DNA of 17,530 nt from DAIRVC01 sp036803025 (GCA_036803025.1 DAIRVC010000044.1:1-17530); one strand, 5' to 3'; positions 1 to 8,562 are shown, counted from the first letter of the stretch. Numbers and translations: made by a program. The notes: generated from the sequence alone by a model not told the origin.

Positions 1-736
1 GAGGGGCGGCCATCCAGAACCAGCGACTGATACCGAGGTAGAAGGTCGCCAGGAAGAGGACGACTGCAAGGCGCCGATCGGCGAGCCTGGCATCGACCAG
101 CCAGACGGCCGCCGCGGTCAGCGCCAGCGGTGCGTACACGCCGGCCTGCATGAGGAACAGGAATCCCCACGCGGTCAGCACCCAGCGGGAGATCGGGTGA
201 CGGCGGAGCGGGTCGGACGAAAAGAGCGCGGCCGAAAGGCCGAGTGGCGCAAGGACGAGCAGCGCCTCGTCCCACAGGCGTAGCCACTCGATGCCGATGC
301 CTGGGATCAGAAAGGGCAGGCCGGCCAGCGCGTACATGCCCGAAGGCGCATAGGCCGGAGGCGCCCAGTTCCCCAGGAGCTCGTACCGGTCTCGCCCGAA
401 GTAGAGAGAGCTCGCCCAGATGTGATTCCCCTCCGACCACGTGAGCGAGAATGGATAGTCTGTGAACGACTGGAGTGGGCGGACGAGTTCCAGGGCGGCG
501 ATCGATAGCAGGACACCGAGCAGGATTCTCGCCGCGGGTGCGGCCCGCCTCGTCGGAAGCAGGAGGCCGCCGCCAGCACCACCCAGCGCGGCGCACAGGA
601 CCCGCAATCCAAGCGGTCGGAAAAGCGCCTCCCAAGGGCCGCTGATCAGGTATGCCGGGAGCAGCAGCGCCAGGGACCCGAGCGTCCACCGCGCCATCCC
701 TGCCGCGAACTCTCGCCGGGAGGCTGTGGCCTGCAT
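1..736 (-). CDS. Large multi-spanning membrane protein, GT-C-like, 3' end beyond window
   Basis: Read on the minus strand from ATG at 736, the frame stays open to the left edge (about 245 residues) and gives a hydrophobic protein with repeated membrane segments (around residues 17-33, 45-61, 70-86, 136-150, 158-172, 185-212). A conserved block, DYPFSLTWSEGNHIW then FGRDRY (residues 93-118), sits in what should be the first large extracytoplasmic loop. The same block, and further similarity such as a Tyr-x-Pro-Leu segment and a Ser-Arg-Trp-x-Trp motif, occurs in the neighbouring protein at 742-2736, so the two are tandem paralogues. Acidic residues in a first loop are typical of GT-C glycosyltransferases using lipid-linked donors, but I assign no substrate. 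The start lies 5 bases after the upstream gene's stop, implying one transcript. The Shine-Dalgarno sequence is poor; ATG at 697 is an alternative start. The C-terminus is not in the window. Confidence 0.8.
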   Translation of the reverse strand, partial: MQATASRREFAAGMARWTLGSLALLLPAYLISGPWEALFRPLGLRVLCAALGGAGGGLLLPTRRAAPAARILLGVLLSIAALELVRPLQSFTDYPFSLTWSEGNHIWASSLYFGRDRYELLGNWAPPAYAPSGMYALAGLPFLIPGIGIEWLRLWDEALLVLAPLGLSAALFSSDPLRRHPISRWVLTAWGFLFLMQAGVYAPLALTAAAVWLVDARLADRRLAVVLFLATFYLGISRWFWMAAP

Positions 737-741
737 CGCGC

Positions 742-2736
742 CTAGGGTGCCAGACCGCCGGGGTCGCCGCTCCGCGGCCTGAGCAGCCAGATGCCGACCG
801 CGTCGAGGCGGACGGCAGGCTCGTAGTATTCGGCCATCGGCAGGTACAGGAAGCGGACCTGAGCTTCATCCTCCTCGCTGAACGGGTGTTCCTCCTGCCA
901 GGTGGTCTCGAGCGGCGGAGACACGATCAAAGAGAAGCGCTGCCGGGCCAGGTCTTCGTAGAACGGCGCGAAGAACGCCAGGTCTCCGGAGAGCGACTGA
1001 TCCGCCATGTACTTCTTCTCATACTCGGGGACCAACGGCACGCCCTGGACGTATCCGAAGGTGAGCAGTTGTCTCTGGTCGTAGAAGAGGACTTCGCCGT
1101 GCGGGAGGGCGGCGGCCACTTCGGCGCGGATCGCCTCCAACGATTCGGTGACCACGGCGCGGCCGGGAAGGTTGAGGGGCCGTCCGACGGAGAGGGTCAA
1201 GACTGCCGGCAGGGCCAAGGACAATGCCGCCAGGCAGCGCCCGGATGCCTGGCCGAGAAGCGACCGCAGGCGGGCGAGTCCCGCCCTTCCTTCAAAGGCT
1301 GCAGCAGCAACGAAGGCCAGCGTGATCAGGAACATATCCAGGTTGTGCAAGTTGCTCCCGCCGCCGATCTTGGCGCTGACGATCACCCCCGCGCCCAGAA
1401 GGACCGCACACAGGCTGGTCAGCGCAGCCAGCTGCCAGCGGTCGAGGACCCATACCCGCCGCCTCACCAGCCAGAAGATCACCCCCAGCACCGGCCCGGT
1501 GACCAGCAGCAGGGCCAGAATGACCCCCGGCGCGAAGGTGGGATTCGGAAGCAGCCGATCCCACAGGAGCGGCTGACGGCTCAACGCACCGCCCGCGTCG
1601 GCGACGCCGGCCGGCCCGGGGGCACGCCTCAGCCAGGCGGCCGCCGTGGGAATGACATACCCGCCCAGGACGCCGGCAAGCCCGAAGATTGCCGCGCGAC
1701 CCAGGCGGTCAACGCGCCACCGGCCGTCGACTTGCAGCGGCGCTTCGAGCACGCTCACCAGGACTGCCCAGGCACCCGGCGCCAGCAGCCACGTCCAGCG
1801 CGAGTCATAGGCATAGTAGGACGCCAGCGCGATCAGCGCGGCCGCGACCCACACAGGACGGAGGCGCACGGCCACTGCGACGAGAACGGCGCTCAGCACC
1901 AAGGGCGTGTAGATCGGCCCCTGCGCGAGAAAGACGATGCTCCAGGCGGCGAACGCCAGCGTCCAGGCGCGGCCGTGCTCGTGCGATCCACGGTGCATCG
2001 CCGCCCAGCCAAACAGGGCGTACGGCAGCGTGAACAGGACGGCGTTCCACAGTCGCACCAGGACGATCGACGCACCCGGGACGAGGAACACCAGACCCCA
2101 GAGCACCTGGCGCCCCGGCGAGAGGTACGCGAACGGCTCCTGCCCGCCTGGAATGACATAGCGGTCGCGGCCGAAGGCAAGGGAGTAATCCCACATTCGG
2201 TTGCCCTCGGACCAACTCAAGGAGAACGGATAGTCCGTGACTGTGGAGAACTCACGGGCCAGAACCAGGGCCACCCCGGCCCCCAGGGTCAGGGCCAGGA
2301 ACGTCGGCCATGCCCGACCGGATTCAGATTCCCGGCCGAGGATCCACGCAACCGCCAGACACGCCGCCAGCAGGAGAATGCGTACCGGCAGCCCTGGGAA
2401 CGTACGCCCCAGCGGAGTGTAGTAGACGCAAACTGCGGGCAACACGATCAGTGCGGCAACAGCCGCCCAGCGCAAGGCCTTCACCTTGGCCAACGACCTT
2501 GAGATTCGATCCAGCGCTTGGGCCAGCCGTTCCGGCCGCCACAGGGCGAGCAGTGCGAGGACAATGAACGCGGCCACCCCGGCGGCGAAGGCCGCGAACG
2601 CGGCTGCCCAGCCGGCGGACATCCGGCCGATCCAATCGCCCGTGCCCCACGCCGCCCGTCCGACCTCGAGGCCGGCAGCCAGGCAGAGGGCCAGGATCGC
2701 CAGACTCACGACGACCGCTGCTCCGATTCTCATCAT
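742..2736 (-). CDS. Multi-spanning membrane protein, GT-C-like (about 664 aa)
   Basis: The protein has about a dozen hydrophobic segments, then a soluble C-terminal region of about 130 residues that begins after the LPAVLTLSVG segment and contains EVLFYDQRQLLTF. This hydrophobic-then-soluble layout is common in GT-C type glycosyltransferases and related hypothetical proteins of polysaccharide loci. Residues 168-193 carry DYPFSLSWSEGNRMW followed by FGRDRY, nearly the same as in the next gene downstream. I chose the MMRIG start (ATG 2736 or 2733, with AGGG just before) because it puts a hydrophobic helix directly at the N-terminus. The frame stays open up to 2937, but those extra 67 residues are Arg/Gly/Ala-rich without character and overlap the region needed by the divergent gene. 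ATG 2802 is another possibility. It is probably the first gene of a two-gene or longer minus-strand unit. A role as glycosyltransferase, ligase or polymerase is inference; the family is not firmly recognised. Confidence 0.8.
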   Translation of the reverse strand: MMRIGAAVVVSLAILALCLAAGLEVGRAAWGTGDWIGRMSAGWAAAFAAFAAGVAAFIVLALLALWRPERLAQALDRISRSLAKVKALRWAAVAALIVLPAVCVYYTPLGRTFPGLPVRILLLAACLAVAWILGRESESGRAWPTFLALTLGAGVALVLAREFSTVTDYPFSLSWSEGNRMWDYSLAFGRDRYVIPGGQEPFAYLSPGRQVLWGLVFLVPGASIVLVRLWNAVLFTLPYALFGWAAMHRGSHEHGRAWTLAFAAWSIVFLAQGPIYTPLVLSAVLVAVAVRLRPVWVAAALIALASYYAYDSRWTWLLAPGAWAVLVSVLEAPLQVDGRWRVDRLGRAAIFGLAGVLGGYVIPTAAAWLRRAPGPAGVADAGGALSRQPLLWDRLLPNPTFAPGVILALLLVTGPVLGVIFWLVRRRVWVLDRWQLAALTSLCAVLLGAGVIVSAKIGGGSNLHNLDMFLITLAFVAAAAFEGRAGLARLRSLLGQASGRCLAALSLALPAVLTLSVGRPLNLPGRAVVTESLEAIRAEVAAALPHGEVLFYDQRQLLTFGYVQGVPLVPEYEKKYMADQSLSGDLAFFAPFYEDLARQRFSLIVSPPLETTWQEEHPFSEEDEAQVRFLYLPMAEYYEPAVRLDAVGIWLLRPRSGDPGGLAP

Positions 2737-3012
2737 TCCCTGCGCGGGGTGACCAGCGGATCGGTCTTCATGCGAGGATCCCAACGAAATAAGGCGGCCC
2801 ATCGAGCGCGGTTCCGCTGACAGGGCCGCGGCTATGATACCACCGAAGGCCGCGGCGATTGTCCTCCAGGCGAGGGGCCGGGTCCGGGAAGCATGATACA
2901 CTCCCGGCGCAGCGGGTCGGCCGCAGCCGCACCACAAGTCGCATGCACTCCATCTGACGCGCGTGGCCGACGGCGATCGCCCCGCGTGTGCCAGGGGTCA
3001 TTGGACAACAGC
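2737..3012. promoter_or_regulatory. Divergent intergenic region, presumed promoters for both neighbours
   Basis: About 275 bases separate the chosen starts of the minus-strand membrane protein and the plus-strand flippase. It is the only long gap in the window and must hold promoters for two divergent units. Two ATGATAC heptamers (starting at 2834 and 2893) give -10-like TATGAT on the plus strand and TATCAT on the minus strand, but I see no convincing -35 at proper spacing for either, so no exact site is called. The real gap may be smaller if either neighbour starts further upstream (open frames reach 2937 and 2893 respectively). No terminator, tRNA or repeat array is seen here. Confidence 0.4.
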
Positions 3013-4527
3013 GTGAGCGCCGCTCCGGCCTCCCCCACCGACCACCGAACACCCCCCTCCCCGCTCCAGATGGTGCAGGCCTTCTCGAAGGCCGGTCTGG
3101 GATCCGCCGCCACGCTGGCCGTCATGGCCGTCCTGAACAAGATCGTGGCAGTTGTCGGCGGGCCGACCACGCTGGGGTTGTTCTCACTCCTGCGCCAGGC
3201 CGAGCTGACCGGGATCGCCGTCGCCTCCTCGGACGGTGACAAGGCTCTGGTCCAGGGCATCAGCGCGCGCCGGGACGATCCGACCGCGCCGCGCTACATC
3301 TGGCACATCGGCGCGCTCATGCTCGCCATTAGCCTCACACAAGCCGCGCTGCTTTGGGTCACGGCGCCGTGGCTGGCCGAGGCGATCTTCGAAGCGCAGA
3401 CATCTGCGTTGATCTGGGCGCTCCGCCTGGTCGGCCTGCCCGTGCTCCTGGCGGTCGGCGGCACCTGGCTGATCGCCATCCTCAAGTCGCGCCTGGCTGT
3501 GGGGAGGGCTGTATTGGTACGCAGCCTCGGCGCGGCCGCCGGCTGCATCGCGGCCTTCCTGGCCGCGCGAGACGGCCGGCCGCAGGCGTTGGTCGGAATT
3601 CTGATCGCCAGTGAAGCCGTCGCTCTCGTGACCGCCTGGATCTTCACGCGGCGCGCCGGCGCCTTGCCGGCGCGCCCGCACTGGTCATGGCCGCTCGCTC
3701 GGGCCGACGGCCGGGCCTACCTCTCGGTGGCCGGCTTTCTTCTGCTGACCGGCATCTTGCGCAACCTGTCGGTCATGATCATCCGCAGCCTGTTCCTGCG
3801 CGGCCTGGGGCTCGCCTACGCCGGGTTCTTCGAGGCGGCCTGGACCGTGGCAGGCAAGTCGCTGCTGTTCTTGCTCGACGCGATCGGGACCTACTACCTG
3901 CCGCTGCTCAGCGCGGCCCGCCAATCCGCCTATCGCCCCCAACTGCTGCGCCGCCTGACACGGCTGGCCTGGGCCGCAGGCGGGCTGGCGGTGACAGGTC
4001 TGGTCGTGCTGAAACCGCTGGTCGTCCAGATCCTCTACTCGAGCGACTTTCTCGAATCCCTGGATATGCTGCGCTGGATGATCGTGGGCATCTTCTTCCA
4101 GGCCAGCTCATGGCCGTTCAGCACAGCCATGCTCGCCTTCGGCGACGTGCGCGACGCGTTTCGCGTCGATGCCGCCTGGCTAGGTATCTTCCTGATCGGC
4201 AGCGCCGCGGCGCTGGGTGTGTTGCACCAGCCGGCCGGCGTCGGGGTCGCCTATCTGGCCGCCAGCGCCGTCATGCTGGCGGCAACGATCAGCGTGGCGG
4301 TCAGTCGCTACGCCCTGGCCGCCTCGCCGCGCATGCTGGCGACCTGGGCACTGGGCCTGGCCGTCGTCATCGGCGCGTCGTGGAGCACCTGGGGACAGAC
4401 GCAGGTGAGCTGGCTGAACGCCGCCGCCTGGATCGCAGCGGCGTCGATCGTCGCCCTGGCTGCGCTGCAGCCCGAGGAGCGTACGGCGATCTGGAAGCGG
4501 GTGATCAGGCGCCGCCCGCCGGACTAG
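3013..4527 (+). CDS. O-antigen translocase-like polysaccharide flippase (Wzx family)
   Basis: This is a hydrophobic protein of about 504 residues with 12 or more predicted membrane helices, usual for MOP-superfamily (Wzx/PST) exporters. The N-terminal part (residues 21-62 from the GTG) reads FSKAGLGSAATLAVMAVLNK, then VVGGPTTLGLFSLLRQ. This resembles the start of WzxE-type O-antigen translocases, with the Lys-Ile and Gly-Pro-x-x-Leu-Gly-Leu pattern and a Gln near the second helix. The predicted role is flipping undecaprenyl-diphosphate-linked repeat units across the membrane. It is the only plus-strand gene, divergent from the membrane-protein pair and convergent with the asparagine-synthase-like gene; their stop codons share one CTAG. 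The start is uncertain. GTG 3013 is taken as a compromise; ATG 3070 begins just before the first helix, TTG 3001 has AGGGG close upstream, and the frame is open to ATG 2893. A second, different flippase lies at 13846-15219. Confidence 0.82.
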   Translation: MSAAPASPTDHRTPPSPLQMVQAFSKAGLGSAATLAVMAVLNKIVAVVGGPTTLGLFSLLRQAELTGIAVASSDGDKALVQGISARRDDPTAPRYIWHIGALMLAISLTQAALLWVTAPWLAEAIFEAQTSALIWALRLVGLPVLLAVGGTWLIAILKSRLAVGRAVLVRSLGAAAGCIAAFLAARDGRPQALVGILIASEAVALVTAWIFTRRAGALPARPHWSWPLARADGRAYLSVAGFLLLTGILRNLSVMIIRSLFLRGLGLAYAGFFEAAWTVAGKSLLFLLDAIGTYYLPLLSAARQSAYRPQLLRRLTRLAWAAGGLAVTGLVVLKPLVVQILYSSDFLESLDMLRWMIVGIFFQASSWPFSTAMLAFGDVRDAFRVDAAWLGIFLIGSAAALGVLHQPAGVGVAYLAASAVMLAATISVAVSRYALAASPRMLATWALGLAVVIGASWSTWGQTQVSWLNAAAWIAAASIVALAALQPEERTAIWKRVIRRRPPD

Positions 4528-6434
4528 TGGCCGGGCTCCGGACGGACCCCAAGCCCCTCCGCCCACAAGGCCAACACGACCAGCGCCCATAGACGCTTAC
4601 CGTGGTCGTGTGTGCCTTCCCGATGCTCGCGAAGCAGGCTTTCAAGCGCCTGCGGCTCGAACCAGCTGTGCAGCAGCGAGCCGCGCGCTCGCATCAGCTC
4701 CTCCGCCCAGGCCGCCAGTGGCCCGCGGAACCACGCCCCCACGGGCATGCCGAACCCCTGCTTGCCGCGCCGGCGGACCGCCTCCGGCAGTTCCCGCTCA
4801 AATGCCTTTCGCAGCAGGAGCTTCCCGGTCCGCCCGCGCAAGCGGTAGCGCGCCGGAAGGCGCGCCGCCCATTCCATCAGCTGGTGGTCGAGGAAGGGAG
4901 ACCGTCCCTCCAGGGATGCGGCCATGGTCATCCGATCGGCTTTGACGAGCAGATCCCCGGGCAGATAGGTGTGGATGTCGGCATACTGCGTCCGGTCAAG
5001 CCGGCAGTCCGCCGGCGCGTCTTGGTACAACCCGGTCAGAAGCTTCTCCGGCCGATCGAAAGCCAGCAAGGGGTGGAACGCCGTCCGCCACAGCGCCCGA
5101 CGCTGCCGGGCCGAGAAATACGACCCCCAGCGCAGGATGCTCGCCCGGCGATCGACCTCGGGCAGCAGTTCGAGCCGCCTCAGCCCGTCGCGCCAATCCG
5201 ACCCCACCGGCCGCTCCGCGCCGCGCGGCAGGCGGCGAGCTAGCGAGGGGATGATGTTGCCTGTCAACACGGGCGGCAGGCTCAAATAGCGGTCGGCCCA
5301 CGCATCGAGCCAGTAGCGATGGTAGCCGGCGAAGGCCTCATCGCCGCCGTCGCCGTTCAGGGCGACGGTGACATGCCGGCGTGTCAGCCGCGAGAGGTGA
5401 TACAGCGCCAGCGCCGACGGGTCGGCCAGCGGTTCACCCAGGTGCTGCACCAACGACGGCAGAGTGCGCTGCACGTCACCGAAGCTGACCACGAACTCGT
5501 GATGATCGGTCGCGTAGCGTTGCGCCACAGAACGCGCTTGCGGAAGCTCCGAGAAGGATTCCTCCTCAAAGCCGATCGAGAACGTTTTGACCGCACCCTG
5601 ACCAGCCTCGGCCATCAGGGCCACGATGATGCTCGAGTCGATCCCGCCGCTCAAGTGCGCACCGAGGGGCACATCGCTGATCAGGCGGCAGCGCACCGCC
5701 TCACGCAGCAGCAGCCGCAGCTGCTCGATCAATTCACCTTCGGAAGCTTGCCACTTGGGGAGATAGCTCAGGTCCCAGTAGCGCTGCAACGTGAGGTCGC
5801 CCCCGGCCCAGAGCAGCCGATGCGCGGCCGGCAAGCGGGCGATCCCCTCGAAGGGAGTCCACGGATCGGGGATGTACTGGAGCGCCAGGTACAGATCGAT
5901 CGACTGAAGGTTGAGCGCCGGGCGTTCCGGCAGCGCCTGGAGAAGGCTGGGGAGTTCGGAGCTGAAGATCAGCGCCGGGCCCTGGCGCGTGTAGTAGAGC
6001 GGCTTCTTCCCCAACCGGTCGCGCGCCAGCAGCAATTGCCCGCGCCGCTCGTCCCACAAAGCCAGGGCGAACATGCCCCGCAGATGTTCGACGCACGACG
6101 GGCCGACTTCTTCGTAGAGATGCAGGATCGTTTCGGTGTCCGAATGTGTCCGGAAGCGGTGGCCGCGCGGCTCGAGATCGGCGCGCAGCTCGGGGAAGTT
6201 GTAGATCTCACCGTTCAGGACGATCCAGAGCGAGCCGTCTTCATTCGAGATCGGCTGATCCCCGCTGACCAGGTCGATGACGGCCAGGCGGCGCGAGGCC
6301 AGCCCGACGCCGGGCCGGACAAGCTGCCCATGGCTGTCCGGTCCACGGTGAATCAGCGCCGCGCTCATGCGCCGCAGGCCGTCCCGATCGACGGGGCTGT
6401 GGTCCGCAGTGGCGATGCCGCAGATGCCGCACAT
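4524..6434 (-). CDS. asnB: Asparagine synthase (glutamine-hydrolysing)-like amidotransferase
   Basis: This 636-residue, full-length class II amidotransferase starts MCGICG, which leaves Cys2 as the N-terminal nucleophile after Met removal. The glutaminase domain shows HRGPDS (29-34), Arg48-Arg49, NGEIYN (74-79) and the Asp-Thr-Glu at 99-101. The synthetase domain has the ATP-pyrophosphatase P-loop SGGIDSS (262-268) and the later NGDGGDEAFAGYHRY segment. AsnB makes asparagine from aspartate, glutamine and ATP. Homologues inside polysaccharide loci, such as WbpS of Pseudomonas aeruginosa O6, are thought to amidate sugar uronic acids instead. Given a nucleotide-sugar 6-dehydrogenase and a uronate-epimerase-like SDR in the same locus, a sugar amidotransferase role is plausible but not proven by sequence. 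Its ATG shares one base with the upstream GT4 stop (TGATG), so it is translationally coupled. Its stop overlaps that of the convergent flippase gene. Confidence 0.93.
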   Translation of the reverse strand: MCGICGIATADHSPVDRDGLRRMSAALIHRGPDSHGQLVRPGVGLASRRLAVIDLVSGDQPISNEDGSLWIVLNGEIYNFPELRADLEPRGHRFRTHSDTETILHLYEEVGPSCVEHLRGMFALALWDERRGQLLLARDRLGKKPLYYTRQGPALIFSSELPSLLQALPERPALNLQSIDLYLALQYIPDPWTPFEGIARLPAAHRLLWAGGDLTLQRYWDLSYLPKWQASEGELIEQLRLLLREAVRCRLISDVPLGAHLSGGIDSSIIVALMAEAGQGAVKTFSIGFEEESFSELPQARSVAQRYATDHHEFVVSFGDVQRTLPSLVQHLGEPLADPSALALYHLSRLTRRHVTVALNGDGGDEAFAGYHRYWLDAWADRYLSLPPVLTGNIIPSLARRLPRGAERPVGSDWRDGLRRLELLPEVDRRASILRWGSYFSARQRRALWRTAFHPLLAFDRPEKLLTGLYQDAPADCRLDRTQYADIHTYLPGDLLVKADRMTMAASLEGRSPFLDHQLMEWAARLPARYRLRGRTGKLLLRKAFERELPEAVRRRGKQGFGMPVGAWFRGPLAAWAEELMRARGSLLHSWFEPQALESLLREHREGTHDHGKRLWALVVLALWAEGLGVRPEPGH

Positions 6435-7570
6435 CAGGCTGCCTGCACCGCCCGCGCCAGGAGGTCCCGGTACTCGCAGGCCACCCGCTCCCAGGTATAG
6501 TGCTCTTCGACGCGCCGCCGGCCGGCAGAACCCATTGCCGCCCGTCGGCCTCCGTCCGAAAGTAGTGCGCCCAGGGCCTGCTTCAGTCCGTCTGCATCCT
6601 CGGACGCAAAGAGCATCCCGGTCTGCTCGGCCGCGACCAACTCCTCATTGCCGGCGATGCGCGAGGCGACCACCGGCAATCCGGCCGCCATGGCCTCCAG
6701 AACGGCGTTCGGCATGCCCTCGTGCCGCGAAGGGAAGACGAACAGGTTCGCCTCACGATAGGCACGACGCAATTCATCACCTCGCAGCCATCCGGCGAAG
6801 CGGATGCGGTCACCCAACCCCAGGTCGCGCGCGCGCGCCTGCAGCGGTTCCCGCTGAGCGCCGTCACCCACCACGACCAGCTCCCAGGGAATCTCCTTCA
6901 GGCCGGAAAGCGCTTCCAGCAGCAGGTCGAGCCCCTTCTGGTACACCACCCGGCCGACGAAGAGCATGCGGGCCGGCTCCCAAAGCCGCTCGTCGACAGC
7001 GAACTTCTCCAGGTCGACCCCATTGGGGATGACCGCGATCGGGCGCGCCGCGTCGAACGCGGCGGCCAACCGCCTCAACCCCTGGCTGTTGGCCACGATG
7101 GCCTGGGCGCGGCGCCAGACGCGCCGGATCAGCGGCGCCGTCAGTCGGTGATAGCGCGCGAAATCATAGGGCCTGAATCCGGGTACGTCGCCGCCGCGCA
7201 GGGAAACGACATAGGGGAGCCCGGCCGCGCTCCTCAGATGGAGTGCCACAGCTCCGCCGGGGATGCCGAAGAACGCCAGGGCGACATCGGGATGCCAGCG
7301 GCGCAGCAGACGCCGCGCGGCGACGGCCCCGGCCAACATGAAGCTGGCCTGCTCCAACGCACCGGAGCGATCGGCGCGGCGGCGCAGCGCGGAAACGCGC
7401 TCCACACGCACCGGCCCCTGCTGCTCGACGGCCGGCTGCTCGCCGAATCGGACGGTCAGGACACGCACCTCCTCGCCGCCGCGCGCCAGGGCCTGTGCCA
7501 GATGGGCGCTGGCGTTGCCCGCGCCGCCGCCGATGGGCGGATACTCGCTATTGATCAGCAGGATCTTCAT
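6434..7570 (-). CDS. Glycosyltransferase family 4 (GT-B fold)
   Basis: This 378-residue protein is complete for the family. The N-terminal Rossmann half opens MKILLINSEYPPIGGGAG, the acceptor-side glycine loop of GT4 enzymes. A linker with IPNGVDLEKF (181-190) leads to the C-terminal donor-binding half. That half has VGRVVYQKG (205-213), VVVGDG (232-237) and the EX7E pair Glu284/Glu292 inside EGMPNAVLEAMAAGLPVVAS. It is cytoplasmic and probably uses a nucleotide-sugar donor to extend a lipid-linked oligosaccharide; donor and acceptor cannot be read from the sequence. It overlaps the upstream GT2 gene by four bases (ATGA) and the downstream asparagine-synthase-like gene by one base, so all three are likely co-translated from the promoter near 9732-9759. 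Lys/Arg content is high but there is no membrane segment beyond possible peripheral contacts. Confidence 0.93.
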   Translation of the reverse strand: MKILLINSEYPPIGGGAGNASAHLAQALARGGEEVRVLTVRFGEQPAVEQQGPVRVERVSALRRRADRSGALEQASFMLAGAVAARRLLRRWHPDVALAFFGIPGGAVALHLRSAAGLPYVVSLRGGDVPGFRPYDFARYHRLTAPLIRRVWRRAQAIVANSQGLRRLAAAFDAARPIAVIPNGVDLEKFAVDERLWEPARMLFVGRVVYQKGLDLLLEALSGLKEIPWELVVVGDGAQREPLQARARDLGLGDRIRFAGWLRGDELRRAYREANLFVFPSRHEGMPNAVLEAMAAGLPVVASRIAGNEELVAAEQTGMLFASEDADGLKQALGALLSDGGRRAAMGSAGRRRVEEHYTWERVACEYRDLLARAVQAA

Positions 7571-8547
7571 GCAGCCGGCCCATCCGCGATTTCATCCTCG
7601 GGCCGAGGGGCACGCGGGATGACTCTGCGGACGGCATAGGTCGGCTTGGCCTGCGACTCGTGGTACGTGCGCACCAGGAGCTCGGCGATCAGCCCCATGA
7701 GAATCGACTGGAAGCCGAGAATGAACAACATGGTGCTCGTCTGGAACAAGGGAGAGGTGATGACCGACACCTGGAAGAAGACGCGCCGGATCAGCAGGAA
7801 GAGCAGCACCAGGGAGCTGGGCACGATCAGGAGCAGGCCGGCCCCCCCGAACAGGTAGATCGGCTTGCTGCCGAACCCGACCAGGAACTTGACGGTGAAC
7901 AGATCCAGCACCACCTTCAGCGTCCGCTCCAGGCCGTATTTCGTACGCCCGCGCGTGCGCGGGCGGTGGTTGACCGGGACCTCGACGATGCGCGCCCCGA
8001 CCGACCCGGCATAGGCCGGGATGAAGCGGTGCATCTCCCCGTAGAGACGGAAACCCTGCAGGACCTCGCGACGGTAGGCCTTCAGCGTGCAGCCGTAGTC
8101 ATGCAGCGGCACACCGGTCACCCACGAGATCAGCCCGTTGGCGAGGCGCGACGGCAGCGTGCGGGTCAGGAACGTATCCTTGCGCTTGCGCCGCCAGCCG
8201 GAGACCACATCGTAGCCGTCCTCGATGCGTGCCAGCAAGGCCGGGATATCGGCCGGATCGTTCTGTTGATCGGCGTCGATCAAGACGATCACCTCGCCGC
8301 GAGCGTGGTCGATGCCGGCGGCGATGGCTGCCGTCTGCCCGAAATTGCGTCGCAGGGTGACCACGGTCGTGTGCCCGGGGTCCTGCTTCCCCAGGCGCTC
8401 CATGGCCTCCGGGCTGCCGTCGCTCGAGCCGTCGTCGACAAAGACCAGTTCATAATCCAGGTTGGAGAGGTGCCGGCTCAACTCGGCGTGCAGAGGCTCG
8501 AGGCTTTCCACCTCGTTGTAGACGGGGATGACCACGGAGACTCTCAA
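7567..8547 (-). CDS. GT2 polyprenyl-phosphate glycosyltransferase (DPM1/ArnC/GtrB type)
   Basis: Read from TTG 8547, this 326-residue protein has a GT-A domain followed by two membrane helices. Visible motifs are VSVVIPVYNE at the N-terminus, FVDDGSSDGS (Asp38-Asp39), LIDADQQNDP (DxD at 91-93), the SGWRRKRKD region, RYG-like LYGEMHRFIPAYA (168-180) and GRTKYG (200-205). Helices run at about 228-252 and 266-292. This layout fits enzymes that move a sugar from a nucleotide donor to polyprenyl phosphate on the cytoplasmic face, giving the donor used by GT-C enzymes outside. The GT-C-like membrane proteins in the locus are possible users. TTG 8547 is preferred over TTG 8598 because GGGGAGG sits eight bases before it and the family normally begins right at the VSVVIP strand. 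It overlaps the downstream GT4 by four bases (ATGA) and follows gmd by 54 bases. Confidence 0.92.
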   Translation of the reverse strand: MRVSVVIPVYNEVESLEPLHAELSRHLSNLDYELVFVDDGSSDGSPEAMERLGKQDPGHTTVVTLRRNFGQTAAIAAGIDHARGEVIVLIDADQQNDPADIPALLARIEDGYDVVSGWRRKRKDTFLTRTLPSRLANGLISWVTGVPLHDYGCTLKAYRREVLQGFRLYGEMHRFIPAYAGSVGARIVEVPVNHRPRTRGRTKYGLERTLKVVLDLFTVKFLVGFGSKPIYLFGGAGLLLIVPSSLVLLFLLIRRVFFQVSVITSPLFQTSTMLFILGFQSILMGLIAELLVRTYHESQAKPTYAVRRVIPRAPRPEDEIADGPAA

Positions 8548-8555
8548 CGCACCCG

Positions 8556-8562
8556 CCTCCCC
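8556..8562 (-). promoter_or_regulatory. Ribosome binding site deciding a TTG start
   Basis: On the minus strand this reads GGGGAGG, a near-perfect anti-Shine-Dalgarno match, eight bases before TTG at 8547. It supports the non-ATG start of the polyprenyl-phosphate glycosyltransferase, since the upstream in-frame TTG (8598) has only a weak GAGG directly abutting it. Confidence 0.7.

Noticed and set aside
652..2502. 616-codon plus-strand open frame
   Set aside because: It lies antisense to the membrane protein at 742-2736, and its product is rich in Arg, Gln, Asp and Pro with no domain sense. Long antisense frames are expected at this G+C content.
4528..4620. Possible terminator after the plus-strand flippase gene
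   Set aside because: GC-rich stretches are present but I find no stable stem followed by a T run on either strand.
5319..6500. 393-codon plus-strand open frame
   Set aside because: Antisense to the asparagine-synthase-like gene, whose motifs are all intact. The product is Gln/Arg/Asp-rich shadow sequence.
6828..6840. Alternating GC tract (CG repeats)
   Set aside because: It encodes an Ala/Arg stretch inside the GT4 reading frame, and such runs are expected at this base composition.
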